DNA of 64,000 nt from the NCBI RefSeq assembly GCF_019429535.1, contig NZ_JAHXZM010000005.1, positions 186,001-250,000 on the forward strand, in the 5' to 3' direction. Below are positions 25,971 to 36,304 of the stretch, in pieces. The notes below the pieces were generated by a model that was given only the letters and a program-made list of their open reading frames with translations, did no database searches and was not told the DNA's origin. How positions within the stretch are numbered: position 1 is the stretch's first letter; the number at the start of each line of letters is the position of its first letter. The position numbers and the translations under genes were made by a program. Source of the DNA: Sphingomonas citricola. GTDB taxonomy: Bacteria; Pseudomonadota; Alphaproteobacteria; Sphingomonadales; Sphingomonadaceae.

Positions 25971-27389
25971 TCAGATAGGCGCTCGCGCAGGGTTGCGCAA
26001 AGGCGATCGCGGCATCCGCACGCCACCTTGCGTGCGAACTCGCTCGAAAGCGATCGCGATGCCGAGCAGCAGGAACGGCGTCACGAACGCGCGGTGGCGC
26101 TCGTCGAACTCGAACCAGACGCCCAGCAGCAGCAATTGCGCGAAGCACGCCGCGAGCAGCCGCGTCACGCGCTTCCCGCGCAACCGGAAGGTCGCCACCG
26201 ACGACAGAGCCAGCAGCAGTACGTGCGCGCCTTGCACCAGCGGCAGCAGCAATGCGGTGATCGGCGCGGTGACTACGGGGCGCATCGCGGCGAGCCGGAC
26301 CAGCCCCGCGTCGGCGAGGCCCATCGCGCGCACGAACTTCGCGACCGTCAGCCGCGCCGCCTCGGCCGGGTGGGTCGCGATCCACTCGATCGCGATCCGT
26401 CCCGCGGCATGCGAGAAGGCGAGTTCGGGCAGGCCGTAGAGCGCGGCGGGCGGCGGCATCCACGTGCCCGTCGCCGCCGGGTTGTTGCCGATCCACAGGC
26501 TGTAGCCGCTCGCGCTGGTCAGCGGCACGAAGGCGCCGAGCAGGTCGTAGTTGCGCCACCACCACGGCAGCATCGCGAGCGCCGCGACGCCAGCGGCCAT
26601 CGCGCCGGCCCGCGCCAGCCGAACCGTCCCCAGCCGCCGCCATTGCAGCAGCGCGAACAATCCGCCGAGCAGCGAGTCGCCCGGCTGCGTCAGCGCGAGC
26701 ACGGCCGAGGCGAGCCCGAGCAGCGCGACCTCGCGTACACGCCCGCTCGTCACGCTCCAGCCATAGGCGAGCAGCAGCGCGAACAGCGTGACGAGGCTCT
26801 CCTTCTGCGCGAGCGGCGCGTCTAGCAGAACTGCGGGCCAGATCAGGAACAGCCCGGCCGCCGCCACCCCTGCGCGCGCCGCGCCCAATTGCCGCGCGAT
26901 GAGCATGATCACACCGGCCGAGGCGACGTCGAGCAAACTGGAGAGCAACAGCAGCGACGCGGTCGACAGCCCGGCGATCGCGCCCCAGCCCGCGAGCAAC
27001 AGCGGGTAGGCGGGCGGGAACAGCGCCACCGCGCGCGTGCCCATATACGGCTCGACCACGCCGAGCCCGTGACCCGCCAGAAACCCGCGCGCGAGGACGA
27101 GATACCAGTGCGGATCGCCCGGCGAGACGCGCCCGTCGCTCAAGAACGCGGCTGCGACGCGGAGCGCGATCGCGACGGTGGCGACGGCGACCCAGCCTCC
27201 CCTGCCCGTCGCGCGCGGCAGATGCGTCAATACCCACGCGGCGACGACGAACCAGGCGGCGAACAGCACCCATCCGCCCGCACCCGCACCCCAGCGCGCG
27301 GCGAGTGCGGGTGCGCTGCCGACGCCGTAGGCCGCCAGCAGCAGCAGCATCGCCGCCAGCGCGGCGCCGAGAACACGGTCGGGCTTCAT
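25971..27389 (-). CDS. polytopic membrane protein, GT-C-like glycosyltransferase
   Basis: 472 residues with about 11-12 hydrophobic helices. After the second helix the sequence DGRVSPGDPHWYLVLARGFLAGHGLG (split by a loop) resembles the first extracytoplasmic loop of GT-C/ArnT/PMT-like enzymes, where an Asp plus aromatic/His residues bind the lipid-linked sugar. Later loops contain PPAYPLLLAGW and SGYSLWIGNNP, also common in dolichyl-phosphate-mannose-type transferases. The likely role is transfer of a sugar from a polyprenyl carrier to a glycan or lipid; donor and acceptor are unknown. It lies 6 bp upstream of aguB, possibly as one transcript. Confidence 0.65.
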   Translation of the reverse strand: MKPDRVLGAALAAMLLLLAAYGVGSAPALAARWGAGAGGWVLFAAWFVVAAWVLTHLPRATGRGGWVAVATVAIALRVAAAFLSDGRVSPGDPHWYLVLARGFLAGHGLGVVEPYMGTRAVALFPPAYPLLLAGWGAIAGLSTASLLLLSSLLDVASAGVIMLIARQLGAARAGVAAAGLFLIWPAVLLDAPLAQKESLVTLFALLLAYGWSVTSGRVREVALLGLASAVLALTQPGDSLLGGLFALLQWRRLGTVRLARAGAMAAGVAALAMLPWWWRNYDLLGAFVPLTSASGYSLWIGNNPAATGTWMPPPAALYGLPELAFSHAAGRIAIEWIATHPAEAARLTVAKFVRAMGLADAGLVRLAAMRPVVTAPITALLLPLVQGAHVLLLALSSVATFRLRGKRVTRLLAACFAQLLLLGVWFEFDERHRAFVTPFLLLGIAIAFERVRTQGGVRMPRSPLRNPARAPI

Positions 27390-27481
27390 CGCACCCGCGA
27401 CCCTATGACCGCGTGCCGCTCAAGCAACCAAGCCGATCGCCGCGCGGTGGCCGATCTGTCCCTTATTCGCGCATGACGTGG

Positions 27482-28825
27482 TTAACCGATCAACAATCCC
27501 GCGAGCGCGGCGCTCATCAGGTTGGCGAGGCTCCCCGCGAGCAGTGCGCGCAGGCCCAGCTTGGCGATCGTCGGGCGCTGATTGGGGGCAAGCCCGCCCG
27601 TCACCGCCATCTGGATCGCGATCGAGGAGAAATTGGCAAATCCGCACAGCGCGAACGTGATGACAGCGACCGTGCGCGGCGACAGGTTCGCCGCCTGCTT
27701 GCCGAGGTCGATATAGGCGACGAATTCGTTCAGCACGATCTTCTCGCCGAACAGGCCACCCGCGATCCCCGCCTCGTTCCACGGCACGTTCAAGAGGAAC
27801 ATCACCGGCTGGAACACACGGCCGAGCAGCCCCTGGAAGCTCAGCCCCGGCAGCCCGACCAGATTGCCCAGCCCGCCGAGGATCCCGTTAGCAAGCGCGA
27901 CCAGCGCGACGAACGCGAGCACCATCGCGCCGACCGCGACCGCCAGCTTGACGCCTGTCTGCGCCCCCTGCGCGGCGGCCATGATGAGGTTGGCAGGCTT
28001 TTCCTCGTCGTGCGTCGCTTGCGGAAGCGGCTCACCCGGCGTTTCCGACGGCAGCACCGCGGGGCCGCGCGCGTCGAGCCGCCCTTCGGCGATCGCGATC
28101 TGCCGCCCCTCGATGCTCAGCGGATCGTTGGGATCGTCGAGCGGCAGTTCGCCGGGGCGCGGCTGCAGCCGGTCGGGCATGATGATCTTCGCCATCAGGA
28201 TGCCGCCCGGCGCCGCCATGAAGCTCGCCGCCAGCAGGTAGTCGATGCTGATTCCCATCGACGCATAGGCAGCGAGGATCGTGCCCGCGACCCCCGCCAT
28301 CCCGCTCGTCATGACGGTGAACACCTGCGGCGGGGTGAGCCCGGCGAGATAGGGGCGGATGACGAGCGGCGATTCGCTCTGCCCGACGAAGATGTTGGCG
28401 GCGGCGCACAGGCTCTCGACCTTGCTGACGCCGATCACGCGTTCGATCGCGCCGCCGAGCCAACGCACCACCAATTGCATGATGCCGAGATGATAGAGGA
28501 TCGAGACGAGCGCTGCGAAGAAGATGATGACGGGCAGCGCCGCGATCGCGAAGCTGGTGCCGCCAATCTCGGGTTTCGCCAGCGGGCCGAACAGGAACTC
28601 GACGCCCGCGTGCGCGTACCCCAGCAGCGCCGCGACCCCGCCCGACGCGCCGGCGAGCGCCGCTCGGCCGGGCGACCAGTAAAGCACGATCACCGCGATC
28701 GCCGCCTGAAGCGCGAAGGCCGAGCCGACCACGCGCAGCCGGATCGCGCGGCGATCGGTGGAAAGCAACAGCGCGATCCCGAGGATCACCGCGACGCCCG
28801 CGAGGCCGATGAGGATACGCTGCAT
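27482..28825 (-). CDS. concentrative nucleoside transporter (CNT family)
   Basis: 447 residues with about 9-10 membrane segments. It contains the CNT core: GGTSFAIAALPVIIFFAALVS (split here), the nucleoside/sodium-site motif GQSESPLVIRPYL (~162-174), GVAGTILAAY and the C-terminal LNEFVAYIDLG ... FALCGFANFSSIAIQ. CNT proteins import nucleosides with sodium or protons across the inner membrane. A hydrophilic ~60-residue insertion (~230-290) lies in the middle of the chain. The ATG at 28825 was chosen since the open frame above it is Arg-rich antisense sequence. It may supply salvage substrates to complement pyrC-dependent synthesis. Confidence 0.9.
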   Translation of the reverse strand: MQRILIGLAGVAVILGIALLLSTDRRAIRLRVVGSAFALQAAIAVIVLYWSPGRAALAGASGGVAALLGYAHAGVEFLFGPLAKPEIGGTSFAIAALPVIIFFAALVSILYHLGIMQLVVRWLGGAIERVIGVSKVESLCAAANIFVGQSESPLVIRPYLAGLTPPQVFTVMTSGMAGVAGTILAAYASMGISIDYLLAASFMAAPGGILMAKIIMPDRLQPRPGELPLDDPNDPLSIEGRQIAIAEGRLDARGPAVLPSETPGEPLPQATHDEEKPANLIMAAAQGAQTGVKLAVAVGAMVLAFVALVALANGILGGLGNLVGLPGLSFQGLLGRVFQPVMFLLNVPWNEAGIAGGLFGEKIVLNEFVAYIDLGKQAANLSPRTVAVITFALCGFANFSSIAIQMAVTGGLAPNQRPTIAKLGLRALLAGSLANLMSAALAGLLIG

Positions 28826-29053
28826 GAAACTTCCGCGTGAGAAATGGAAACGACAACGCGGCCCCCCGCGCGGCCGCGCATCATACACATGACGCACGCG
28901 CACGCCACACATGCTTGCCGGGGCTCGACGACCGAGCGCGCCGCACGACGTTACTGACTTGCAACACGAGCCCCAACCCCACGATCTCGCAGGCGGACAC
29001 GCGGATTGGTTCCGCACGATTGACCCGGCGGCGTTTCGCGCTAGCAGTCGGCC

Positions 29054-29713
29054 ATGCCGATCCCGCCAACACCCGTCGCCCATCCACCCGCGCCGCCGAT
29101 CTCGCGGTCGCTGTTCGTGTTCTCGATTTTCTACGGCGGGATGACGTGCATCGCGGGCGTGCTCGGGAACAAGCAGGTGGCGCTCGGGCCCCTGGCGGTC
29201 GAAGCGGGCATCTTCGCCTTTCTTCTGCTGGTCGTCACCTCCAGCGCGGTGGCGGAACTGCACGGACGCGTGGTCGCGGGGCGACTGGTCGTGTTCGGCT
29301 TCGTCCCGCTGCTCGTCTCGATCCTCCTGTCGGGCATCGTCCACGCACTGCCCGCCTCGCCCGAGATGCAGCCTGCCAACCGCGACGCGATCCAGCTCGT
29401 CCTCGGCTCCACCTGGCGGATCTGGCTCGGCGGCATCGTTGCCTACGGCGTGTCGCAGTCGCTCAACATCACGATCTTCTCGTGGCTGAAGGGGCGCGAA
29501 GGGTCGAGCCTGCTGTGGCTGCGCGCCGGCCTCGCCAGCATGCTGTCGCAGGTCGTCGACACGCTGCTGTTCGTCACGATCGCGTTCGGCGGGGTGTTCC
29601 CGATCGCCGAACTGCTCGCGGGGCAGATGATTTCGAAGGTCGTGTTGTCGGCGGTGCTGGTCCCGCCGCTGATCTATCTCGCGGTGTCGATCGGACGGCG
29701 CCTAGACGCCTGA
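29054..29713 (+). CDS. yhhQ: queuosine precursor transporter (YhhQ/VUT family)
   Basis: 219 residues, six or so membrane helices. Family features: N-terminal FYGGMTCIAGVLGNKQVALGP, then SAVAELHGR (~66-74), SQSLNITIFSWLK (~136-148) and LRAGLASMLSQVVDTLLFVTIAF (~155-177, broken into two helices). YhhQ proteins import the queuosine precursors preQ0/preQ1 used for tRNA modification. A Pro-rich 16-residue lead precedes the first helix. It is divergent from the CNT transporter gene (228 bp apart) and converges on ugd across a GC-rich hairpin. Confidence 0.88.
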   Translation: MPIPPTPVAHPPAPPISRSLFVFSIFYGGMTCIAGVLGNKQVALGPLAVEAGIFAFLLLVVTSSAVAELHGRVVAGRLVVFGFVPLLVSILLSGIVHALPASPEMQPANRDAIQLVLGSTWRIWLGGIVAYGVSQSLNITIFSWLKGREGSSLLWLRAGLASMLSQVVDTLLFVTIAFGGVFPIAELLAGQMISKVVLSAVLVPPLIYLAVSIGRRLDA

Positions 29714-29724
29714 CGCGGGCCTAG

Positions 29725-29746
29725 GGGGAGCGGACCGCCGCTCCCC
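29725..29746. terminator. hairpin between convergent yhhQ and ugd
   Basis: GGGGAGCGG (29725-29733) and CCGCTCCCC (29738-29746) form a perfect 9-bp stem with a 4-base loop ACCG. It lies in the 40-bp gap between the two stop codons. There is no T-run on either side, so it may act as a bidirectional RNA 3' end or block, not as a classic intrinsic terminator. Confidence 0.55.
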
Positions 29747-29753
29747 TGCCCAA

Positions 29754-31055
29754 TCACCGCCCGACTGCGGTATAGTCGAAACCCGCGGCCTCGACCTGGT
29801 CGCGGTTGTAGATGTTGCGCAGATCGACGAGCACCGGTGCGTTCAGCAGCGACTTGACGCGGCGAAGGTCGAGTGCGCGGAACGCGTTCCACTCGGTTAG
29901 GATGACGAGCGCGTCGGCGCCCTCCATCGTCTGATACGCGCCGTCGCAGTAATGGACGTTTTCGAGCACCTTCTTCGCCTGCTCGTGCCCTTCGGGATCG
30001 TAGGCGCGGACGGTCGCGCCCGCGTCCTGCAACGCCTGGATCACCGCGATCGCAGGCGAGTCGCGCATGTCGTCGGTGTTGGGCTTGAACGTCAGGCCGA
30101 GGATCGCGACCGTCTTGCCGCGCACGTCGCCGCCCATCGCCGCGATCACCTTGCGCCCCATCGCGCGTTTGCGGTTGTCGTTGACCGCGACGACTGCCTC
30201 GACGATCCGCTGCGGCGCCTCGTAATCCTGCGCGGTCTTCAGAAGCGCCAGCGTGTCCTTGGGGAAGCACGACCCGCCGTAGCCGGGGCCGGCGTGGAGG
30301 AACTTGTCGCCGATCCGCCCGTCGAGCCCGATGCCGCGTGCGACGTCCTGCACGTTCGCGCCGACCTTCTCGCACAGATCGGCGATCTCGTTGATGAAGG
30401 TGATTTTGGTCGCGAGGAAGGCATTGCCCGCGTATTTGGTCAGCTCGGCCGCGCGACGGCTCATCTCCACGATCGGCGACTTGTTGAGGTAGAGCGGGCG
30501 ATAGACGTTGCGCAGCACCTCGAGCGCGCGTTCGTCGTCGGAGCCGATGACGATGCGGTCGGGACGCTTGAAATCGTCGATCGCAGCGCCTTCGCGCAGG
30601 AATTCGGGGTTGCTCGCCACCGCGAATTCGGCGTGCGGGTTCGCCGCGCGGATGATCCGCTCGACCTCGTCGCCGGTGCCGACGGGCACGGTGGATTTGT
30701 CGACGATGACGGTGAAACCGGTCAGCGCCGCGGCGATCTCTTCGGCTGCGGCATAGACGTAGCTCAGGTCGGCATGGCCGTCGCCGCGCCGCGACGGGGT
30801 GCCAACCGCGATGAACACCGCGTCCGCATCATGCACGCCCTCGCGCAGATCGGTGGTGAAGCGCAGCCGCCCCGCCTCGACGTTGCGCGCGACCAGTTCA
30901 TCGAGGCCTGGCTCGAAGATCGGCATCACGCCCGCGAGCAGTTTGTCGATCTTGCCCTGGTCCTTGTCGACGCAGATCACGTCGTGGCCGAAATCGGCGA
31001 AGCAGGCACCCGAGACGAGGCCGACATAGCCCGAGCCGATCATGGTGACGCGCAT
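29754..31055 (-). CDS. ugd: UDP-glucose 6-dehydrogenase
   Basis: 433 residues. It oxidises UDP-glucose to UDP-glucuronate in two NAD-dependent steps, feeding capsule, exopolysaccharide or glycosphingolipid synthesis; sphingomonads use glucuronosyl sphingolipids in the outer membrane. Rossmann motif GSGYVGLVSGACFA at 7-20, VGTPSRRGDGHADLSYV (~85-101), and the active-site GPGYGGSCFPKDTLAL with catalytic Cys near residue 260. The ATG at 31055 starts the Rossmann strand (MRVTMIGSGYVG). It diverges from the MaoC gene. Confidence 0.94.
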   Translation of the reverse strand: MRVTMIGSGYVGLVSGACFADFGHDVICVDKDQGKIDKLLAGVMPIFEPGLDELVARNVEAGRLRFTTDLREGVHDADAVFIAVGTPSRRGDGHADLSYVYAAAEEIAAALTGFTVIVDKSTVPVGTGDEVERIIRAANPHAEFAVASNPEFLREGAAIDDFKRPDRIVIGSDDERALEVLRNVYRPLYLNKSPIVEMSRRAAELTKYAGNAFLATKITFINEIADLCEKVGANVQDVARGIGLDGRIGDKFLHAGPGYGGSCFPKDTLALLKTAQDYEAPQRIVEAVVAVNDNRKRAMGRKVIAAMGGDVRGKTVAILGLTFKPNTDDMRDSPAIAVIQALQDAGATVRAYDPEGHEQAKKVLENVHYCDGAYQTMEGADALVILTEWNAFRALDLRRVKSLLNAPVLVDLRNIYNRDQVEAAGFDYTAVGR

Positions 31056-31246
31056 GATGGTGATGATACCCCCGTTGGACGCAAGCGCCGCCGTGATCGC
31101 GCGGCACGATGTTGGTGGGTGCTTAGCTTCGTCGCGGGAAGAGTGCCAGCGACGAACCCTTCCTACGCGGCGGTCGCCTCGCACGTCGCGACAGGCTGGC
31201 GAAGCGCGCGCCGGCACGGCAAAGCGGTCCGCAGAGGAGAGAATGA

Positions 31247-31702
31247 ATGGGTTTGTGGTTCGAGGAATTCGCGGTCGGGCAGACCTTCATCCACCCGCTG
31301 CGCCGGACGGTGACCGAATATGACAACATGAGCTTCAGCCTGCTGACGATGAACCCGCAGCCGCTCCACATCGATTTCGACTTCGCGGAAAAGAGCGAGT
31401 GGGGGAAGCCGTTGGTCAACAGCCTGTTCACGCTGGGGCTGATGATCGGCATGTCGGTGCAGGACACGACATTGGGCACGACTGTCGGCAACCTGGGCAT
31501 GAGCGACACGCGCTTTCCCAAGCCCGTGTTCCACGGCGACACGCTGCAGGCGGCGAGCGAAGTGGTGTCGATCCGCGAGAGCAAGTCGAACCCAGCGGTC
31601 GGCATCGTCGAGTTCGAGCACCGGATGAAGAACCAGCGCGGCGAGCTGGTCGCGATCTGCCGCCGCGCGGCGATGATGAAGCGGCGGCCGGCCGAGGGCT
31701 GA
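31247..31702 (+). CDS. MaoC-like hot-dog dehydratase
   Basis: 151 residues with a single hot-dog fold. The hydratase-type motif MNPQPLHIDFDFAEKS (~36-51) carries the conserved Asn/His-x-Asp that forms the oxyanion and catalytic dyad in (R)-specific enoyl-CoA hydratases. The later SVQDTTLGTTVGNLGMSDTRFPKPVFHGDTL is typical of MaoC proteins of the mesaconyl-CoA or itaconyl-CoA hydratase subgroup. The substrate is probably an acyl-CoA but cannot be named. An AGAGGAGAG ribosome-binding site precedes the ATG at 31247; an overlapping out-of-frame ATG lies 4 bases earlier. Confidence 0.83.
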   Translation: MGLWFEEFAVGQTFIHPLRRTVTEYDNMSFSLLTMNPQPLHIDFDFAEKSEWGKPLVNSLFTLGLMIGMSVQDTTLGTTVGNLGMSDTRFPKPVFHGDTLQAASEVVSIRESKSNPAVGIVEFEHRMKNQRGELVAICRRAAMMKRRPAEG

Positions 31703-31707
31703 GCCGG

Positions 31708-32511
31708 TCAGCCGCGCGCCGCGTCGGCAGTGAAGCGCGCGTACGCCTCCAGCACCGGTACGGCGAGTTCCGGACGGCAGATCAGCAGGTCGGGCAGATA
31801 GGTGTTCGCACGGTTGTAGACGAGCGGCGCGCCGTCGGCGCGGCTGACGTGGAGCCCGGCGGCGCGCGCCACCGCGGCAGGGGCGCAATTGTCCCACTCA
31901 TACTGCCCGCCGGTGTGGAGGTAGATGTCGGCCTCCCCGCGCACCACCGCCATCGCCTTCGCGCCGGCCGACCCCATCGGGATCAGCTCGGCGTCGAGCG
32001 CCTTGGCGACCGCCACCGCCTCGGCCGCGGGGCGCGAGCGGCTGACCAGCATCCGCAATCGCGCGGGCGCGTCGCACAGCGCGCGCGGCCGCGCCGAACA
32101 CAGCGTCAGCGATACCGCGGGAAGTGCCACCGCGCCGACCTGCGGTTCGCCATCGATCGCGAGCGCGACGTGCACCGCCCAGTCGTCGCGCCCCTCGCCA
32201 TATTCGCGCGTGCCGTCGAGCGGGTCGACGATCCACACGCGCCGCGCCGACAGCCGCGCGTCGCTGTCGCGTTCCTCCTCCGACAGGATCGCGTCGTCGG
32301 GGCGATTGTGGCGCAACGCCTCCATGATGAAGGTATTGGCGACCCGGTCACCCGCACGGCCAAGTGCGGCGCCGGTGAAAAGGCTCGACGCGCGCGCGGC
32401 GACAAGGATCGCGCCGGCGTGCTCGGCGATGTGGCGTGCAAGCGCGGCCTCGTCCTCCAGCCCCGGCGGTGGCGCGATCGCGGCGAGCGCGAGCGGCTGT
32501 GTGTCGATCAT
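31708..32511 (-). CDS. cysQ: 3'(2'),5'-bisphosphate nucleotidase CysQ
   Basis: 267 residues of the inositol monophosphatase-like superfamily. Metal-binding motifs are LSEEERD (~76-82), WIVDPLDGTREY (~93-104, the DPxDGT signature) and YEWDNCAPAAVARAAG (~210-225). CysQ hydrolyses PAP to AMP and so removes the inhibitory by-product of sulfate assimilation. It lies 13 bp downstream of cysNC on the same strand, completing a cysD-cysNC-cysQ operon for sulfate activation. Confidence 0.92.
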   Translation of the reverse strand: MIDTQPLALAAIAPPPGLEDEAALARHIAEHAGAILVAARASSLFTGAALGRAGDRVANTFIMEALRHNRPDDAILSEEERDSDARLSARRVWIVDPLDGTREYGEGRDDWAVHVALAIDGEPQVGAVALPAVSLTLCSARPRALCDAPARLRMLVSRSRPAAEAVAVAKALDAELIPMGSAGAKAMAVVRGEADIYLHTGGQYEWDNCAPAAVARAAGLHVSRADGAPLVYNRANTYLPDLLICRPELAVPVLEAYARFTADAARG

Positions 32512-32524
32512 GATTGCGTCACCA

Positions 32525-34480
32525 TCACGGGATCAATCGCGCCACGATCGCGTCGGCGGCCTCGTCGGGCGTCATCGCACGCGTGTCGATGCGGATCTCA
32601 GGGCTTTCGGGCGGCTCGTACGGACTGTCGATCCCGGTGAAGTTCTTGAGCTGGCCCGATCGCGCCTTGGCATAGAGCCCCTTCACGTCACGCGCCTCCG
32701 CGTCGGCGAGCGGCGTGTCGATGTGCACCTCGATGAACTCGCCCGGTTTCATAAGCCCACGCACCATGTCACGTTCGGAGCGGAAGGGCGAGATGAACGC
32801 GGTGATGACGATCAGCCCGGCATCGGTCATCAGCTTCGCCACCTCGCCGACGCGACGGATGTTCTCAACCCGGTCGGCGTCGGTGAAGCCGAGGTCGCGG
32901 TTCAATCCGTGGCGCACGTTGTCGCCGTCGAGCAGGAAGGTGTGGCGGTTCATCCGCGCGAGCTTCTTCTCGACCAGATTGGCGATCGTCGACTTGCCCG
33001 CGCCCGACAGCCCGGTGAACCACAAAACGGCGGGCTGCTGGTTCTTGAGCGCGGCGTGATGTTCACGCGAGGTGTCGGTCGCCTGCCAGTGGACGTTCTG
33101 GGCGCGCCGCAGCGCGAAGTGAATCATGCCGGCGGCGACCGTCGCGTTGGTGAACTTGTCAATCAGCATGAACCCGCCAAGCGTCTTGTTGGTGGTGCCG
33201 TCCTCGCCCGCGTACGGCTCGAACACCAAGGGCCGGTCGGTCGAGAGATTGGCAATACCGATCGCGTTCAGCTCCAGCGTCTTGGCGGCGAGCCGCTCCA
33301 TCGTGTTGACGTTGACCTGATATTTGGGGGGCTGGACGCTCGCGGTGACGGTCTGCGTGGCGAGTTTCAGCCAGTAGCCGCGGCCGGGCAGCAGCGCCTC
33401 GTCCGCCATCCACACGATTGTCGCCTCGAACTGGTCGGCGGCCTCGGGCGGATCGTCCGCGGCGGCGATCACGTCGCCGCGTGAGCAGTCGATCTCGTCC
33501 GCGAGCGTCAGCGTGACCGACTGACCCGCAACGGCCTCGGGCAGATCACCGCCCTGTGTGACGATCCGTGCGATCGTGCTGGTACGGCCCGAGGGGAGCA
33601 CGCGCACCGCGTCGCCGGGGCGGACGCTGCCGGCGGCGATCAGCCCGGAAAAGCCGCGGAAGTCGAGATTGGGGCGGTTGACCCACTGCACCGGCATGCG
33701 AAACGCGCGCATCGCGTCGGCGTGCTGGTCGACCTCGACGCTGTCGAGGTGATCGATCAGCGTCGGCCCCGCATACCAGGGCGTGTTCGCCGACGCGGCG
33801 GTCACATTGTCGCCGCGGAAGCCCGAGATCGGGATGGCGGTGAAGTCCTTGATCCCGATCGAGATCGCGAAGGCGCAGTAGTCGGCGACAATCGCGTCGA
33901 AGCGCGCCTCGTCGTAGCCGACGAGATCCATCTTGTTGATCGCGAGCACGACCTGCCGGATGCCGACGAGATGCGCGAGATAGGAATGCCGGCGCGTCTG
34001 GGTCAGCACGCCTTTGCGTGCGTCGACTAGGATCACCGCGAGGTCGGCGGTCGACGCGCCAGTCACCATGTTGCGCGTATATTGCTCGTGCCCCGGCGTG
34101 TCGGCGACGATGTACTTGCGCGCGTGCGTCGAGAAGAAGCGGTAGGCGACGTCGATCGTGATCCCCTGCTCACGCTCCGCCGCAAGCCCGTCGACCAGCA
34201 GCGCGAAGTCGATCTCCTGCCCTTGCGTGCCGACGCGGCGCGAATCTGCCTCGAGGCTCGCGAGCTGGTCCTCGAAGATCGTCCGGGAATCGTAGAGCAA
34301 TCGTCCGATCAGCGTCGACTTGCCGTCGTCCACCGACCCGCAGGTGATGAAACGCAGCAGCGTCTTGTTCTGGTGCCGGTCGAGATAGGCGTGGATGTCG
34401 TCGGCGATCAGCGCGTCGGGGGTGTAGGTAGCGCCGGCCCCTGCGCCAGCCCCGGCTTCGGTCATGGTCTCGGGCGGCAT
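32525..34480 (-). CDS. cysNC: bifunctional sulfate adenylyltransferase GTPase / APS kinase (CysN-CysC)
   Basis: 651 residues. The N-terminal ~440 residues are CysN, an EF-Tu-like GTPase ([15 protein letters not shown]-loop, [21 protein letters not shown]) that powers ATP sulfurylase. The C-terminal ~190 residues are CysC, APS kinase ([19 protein letters not shown]-loop, [35 protein letters not shown] split). Together with CysD they turn sulfate and ATP into PAPS. The ATG at 34480 shares its A with the cysD stop (TGATG), so the two are coupled. A second ATG at 34465 is possible; a short Gly/Ala repeat follows it. Confidence 0.94.
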   Translation of the reverse strand: MPPETMTEAGAGAGAGATYTPDALIADDIHAYLDRHQNKTLLRFITCGSVDDGKSTLIGRLLYDSRTIFEDQLASLEADSRRVGTQGQEIDFALLVDGLAAEREQGITIDVAYRFFSTHARKYIVADTPGHEQYTRNMVTGASTADLAVILVDARKGVLTQTRRHSYLAHLVGIRQVVLAINKMDLVGYDEARFDAIVADYCAFAISIGIKDFTAIPISGFRGDNVTAASANTPWYAGPTLIDHLDSVEVDQHADAMRAFRMPVQWVNRPNLDFRGFSGLIAAGSVRPGDAVRVLPSGRTSTIARIVTQGGDLPEAVAGQSVTLTLADEIDCSRGDVIAAADDPPEAADQFEATIVWMADEALLPGRGYWLKLATQTVTASVQPPKYQVNVNTMERLAAKTLELNAIGIANLSTDRPLVFEPYAGEDGTTNKTLGGFMLIDKFTNATVAAGMIHFALRRAQNVHWQATDTSREHHAALKNQQPAVLWFTGLSGAGKSTIANLVEKKLARMNRHTFLLDGDNVRHGLNRDLGFTDADRVENIRRVGEVAKLMTDAGLIVITAFISPFRSERDMVRGLMKPGEFIEVHIDTPLADAEARDVKGLYAKARSGQLKNFTGIDSPYEPPESPEIRIDTRAMTPDEAADAIVARLIP

Positions 34481-35394
34481 CAGAAATAGCCCTCCTGCTT
34501 CTTCTTCTCCATGCTGGCATCGCCCGCATCGCGGTCGATCGCGCGGCCCTGTCGCTCGGAGGTGGTGGTGAGCAGCATCTCGCGGATCACGTCGGGCAAG
34601 GTCGCCGCCTCGCTCTCGACCGCGCCGGTCAGGGGATAGCAACCGAGTGTGCGGAAACGGATCGAGCGCGTGACGGGTGTCTCGCCGGGCAGGAAGCGGA
34701 AGCGATCGTCGTCGACCATCAGGAGCGTGCCGTTGCGCTCCACCGTGGGCCGCGGCGCGGCGAAATAGAGCGGGACGATCGGAATGTCCTCGGCGGCGAT
34801 ATACTGCCAGATGTCGAGCTCGGTCCAGTTCGAGATCGGGAAGACGCGGATGCTCTCGCCTTTCGCCTTCCGCGCATTGTAGAGGTTCCACAATTCGGGC
34901 CGCTGGTTCTTCGGGTCCCAGCGGTGATTGGCCGAGCGGAACGAGAAGACGCGTTCCTTGGCCCGGCTTTTCTCCTCGTCGCGGCGTGCGCCACCGAACG
35001 CGGCATCGAAGCCGTGGAGGTCTAGCGCCTGCTTGAGCCCTTCGGTCTTCCACAGATCGGTGTGGAGTGCGCCGTGGTCGAACGGGTTGATCCCGCGCGC
35101 CTCGGCGTCGGGGTTGCGGTGGACGAGCAATTCCATCCCGCTCTGGCGCGCCATGCGGTCGCGCATCGCGTACATGTCGCGGAACTTCCACGTCGTATCG
35201 ACGTGGAGCAGCGGGAACGGCGGCGGCGACGGGAAGAACGCCTTGCGTGCCAGATGCAGCATGACCGCCGAATCCTTGCCGACCGAGTAGAGCATCACAG
35301 GGCTCTCGCACTCCGCCACCACCTCGCGCATGATATGGATCGCCTCGGCCTCAAGCCGATCGAGATGGGTCAGCGTGCGCTGGTCGGGCGCCAT
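34480..35394 (-). CDS. cysD: sulfate adenylyltransferase subunit 2 (CysD)
   Basis: 304 residues. It is the catalytic subunit of ATP sulfurylase, an adenine-nucleotide alpha-hydrolase fold: the PP-loop reads [18 protein letters not shown] (~36-53), followed by [32 protein letters not shown] (split) and [12 protein letters not shown]. It ends in EKKKQEGYF, the typical CysD C-terminus. The ATG at 35394 was chosen because family homology begins with [18 protein letters not shown]. It is the first gene of the cysD-cysNC-cysQ operon. Its promoter should lie in the 163-bp space shared with the divergent small membrane protein. Confidence 0.95.
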   Translation of the reverse strand: MAPDQRTLTHLDRLEAEAIHIMREVVAECESPVMLYSVGKDSAVMLHLARKAFFPSPPPFPLLHVDTTWKFRDMYAMRDRMARQSGMELLVHRNPDAEARGINPFDHGALHTDLWKTEGLKQALDLHGFDAAFGGARRDEEKSRAKERVFSFRSANHRWDPKNQRPELWNLYNARKAKGESIRVFPISNWTELDIWQYIAAEDIPIVPLYFAAPRPTVERNGTLLMVDDDRFRFLPGETPVTRSIRFRTLGCYPLTGAVESEAATLPDVIREMLLTTTSERQGRAIDRDAGDASMEKKKQEGYF

Positions 35395-35557
35395 TCGTCG
35401 TCCTCTGTCATCGGCACCGGAACAGCGGCGCCTCGTGGGCGATATATGCTGACGCGCACGCGTGCCCGCGACAATGATCTGCTCGCGGGGTTGATAGCGC
35501 GGGTTGGGCGGCGGTAGCGTTGCGCGCCGCCGCTGCGGACATGAGGAGACGGAAACG

Positions 35558-35743
35558 ATGTTCGTCGACAATCGCGACTGGCCCCCGCCGCCGCCGTGGC
35601 AGCCGAACCGTCCGGTTCGCCTGCTGAACCCCGGACAGGCACGCGTGATGCGCAACATCGTCGTCTTCAACCTGGTGATGCTGATCTTCGGCCCGCTCGC
35701 CGGCGTGACGCTGTTCGACGCGGTCGCGGCGGCGCTGCGGTGA
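35558..35743 (+). CDS. small single-pass membrane protein
   Basis: 61 residues. A Pro/Trp-rich N-terminus ([17 protein letters not shown]) precedes one hydrophobic helix ([26 protein letters not shown]). The ATG at 35558 has GAGGAG at about 10 bases upstream, a good ribosome-binding site, and was preferred over the longer open frame. The stop overlaps the GTG start of the next gene (GTGA at 35740-35743). Function unknown. Confidence 0.62.
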   Translation: MFVDNRDWPPPPPWQPNRPVRLLNPGQARVMRNIVVFNLVMLIFGPLAGVTLFDAVAAALR

Positions 35744-36285
35744 AGGTCCAGCCGAGGGATGTGCTCGACTTCTGGTTCGACGAGGTGACGCCCGAGCAGC
35801 GTTTCGCGAAGGACGACGCGCTCGACCGCACGATCGCCGAGCGGTTCGGCGCAGCGCGCGACGCAGTGCTGGCGAGCCGTGCGCAAGGGTGGCGCGACAC
35901 GCCCGAGGCGTTGCTTGCCGCGATCATCCTGCTCGACCAGTTCACGCGCAACATCCACCGCGGACAGGCCGAGGCGTTCGCCGCCGACCCGCTCGCACGC
36001 GAACTGACGCTCGCGGCGATCGAGCGCGGATGGGAGACGCGATACACGCCCGAGCAACGCAAATTCCTCTACCTGCCGCTGATGCATGCCGAAGACGCCG
36101 CGCTACAGGCGCTGTCGGTCGAGAAATTCGAGGAACTGGGCGACGTGGAAGCGCTCGATTACGCGCGCGACCACCGCGACGTCCAGGCGCGCTACGGGCG
36201 ATTCCCGTCGCGCAATGCGGCGCTCGGGCGCGCGTCGTCGCCCGAGGAACAGGCGTATCTCAACCGGCCCGATGCGGGTTGGTGA
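35740..36285 (+). CDS. DUF924 family protein
   Basis: 181 residues, GTG start overlapping the previous stop. The family pattern is clear: VLDFWFDE at the N-terminus, [19 protein letters not shown] (~64-82), the repeated helices of a TPR-like fold, [13 protein letters not shown] (~109-121), and [25 protein letters not shown] near the end. DUF924 proteins are soluble and all-helical, and their biochemical role is unknown. Translation is likely coupled to the small membrane protein before it. It ends 19 bp before the tRNA-Ala gene, which lies on the opposite strand. Confidence 0.88.
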   Translation: MKVQPRDVLDFWFDEVTPEQRFAKDDALDRTIAERFGAARDAVLASRAQGWRDTPEALLAAIILLDQFTRNIHRGQAEAFAADPLARELTLAAIERGWETRYTPEQRKFLYLPLMHAEDAALQALSVEKFEELGDVEALDYARDHRDVQARYGRFPSRNAALGRASSPEEQAYLNRPDAGW

Positions 36286-36304
36286 TGTAAGAATGATGGC
36301 GGGG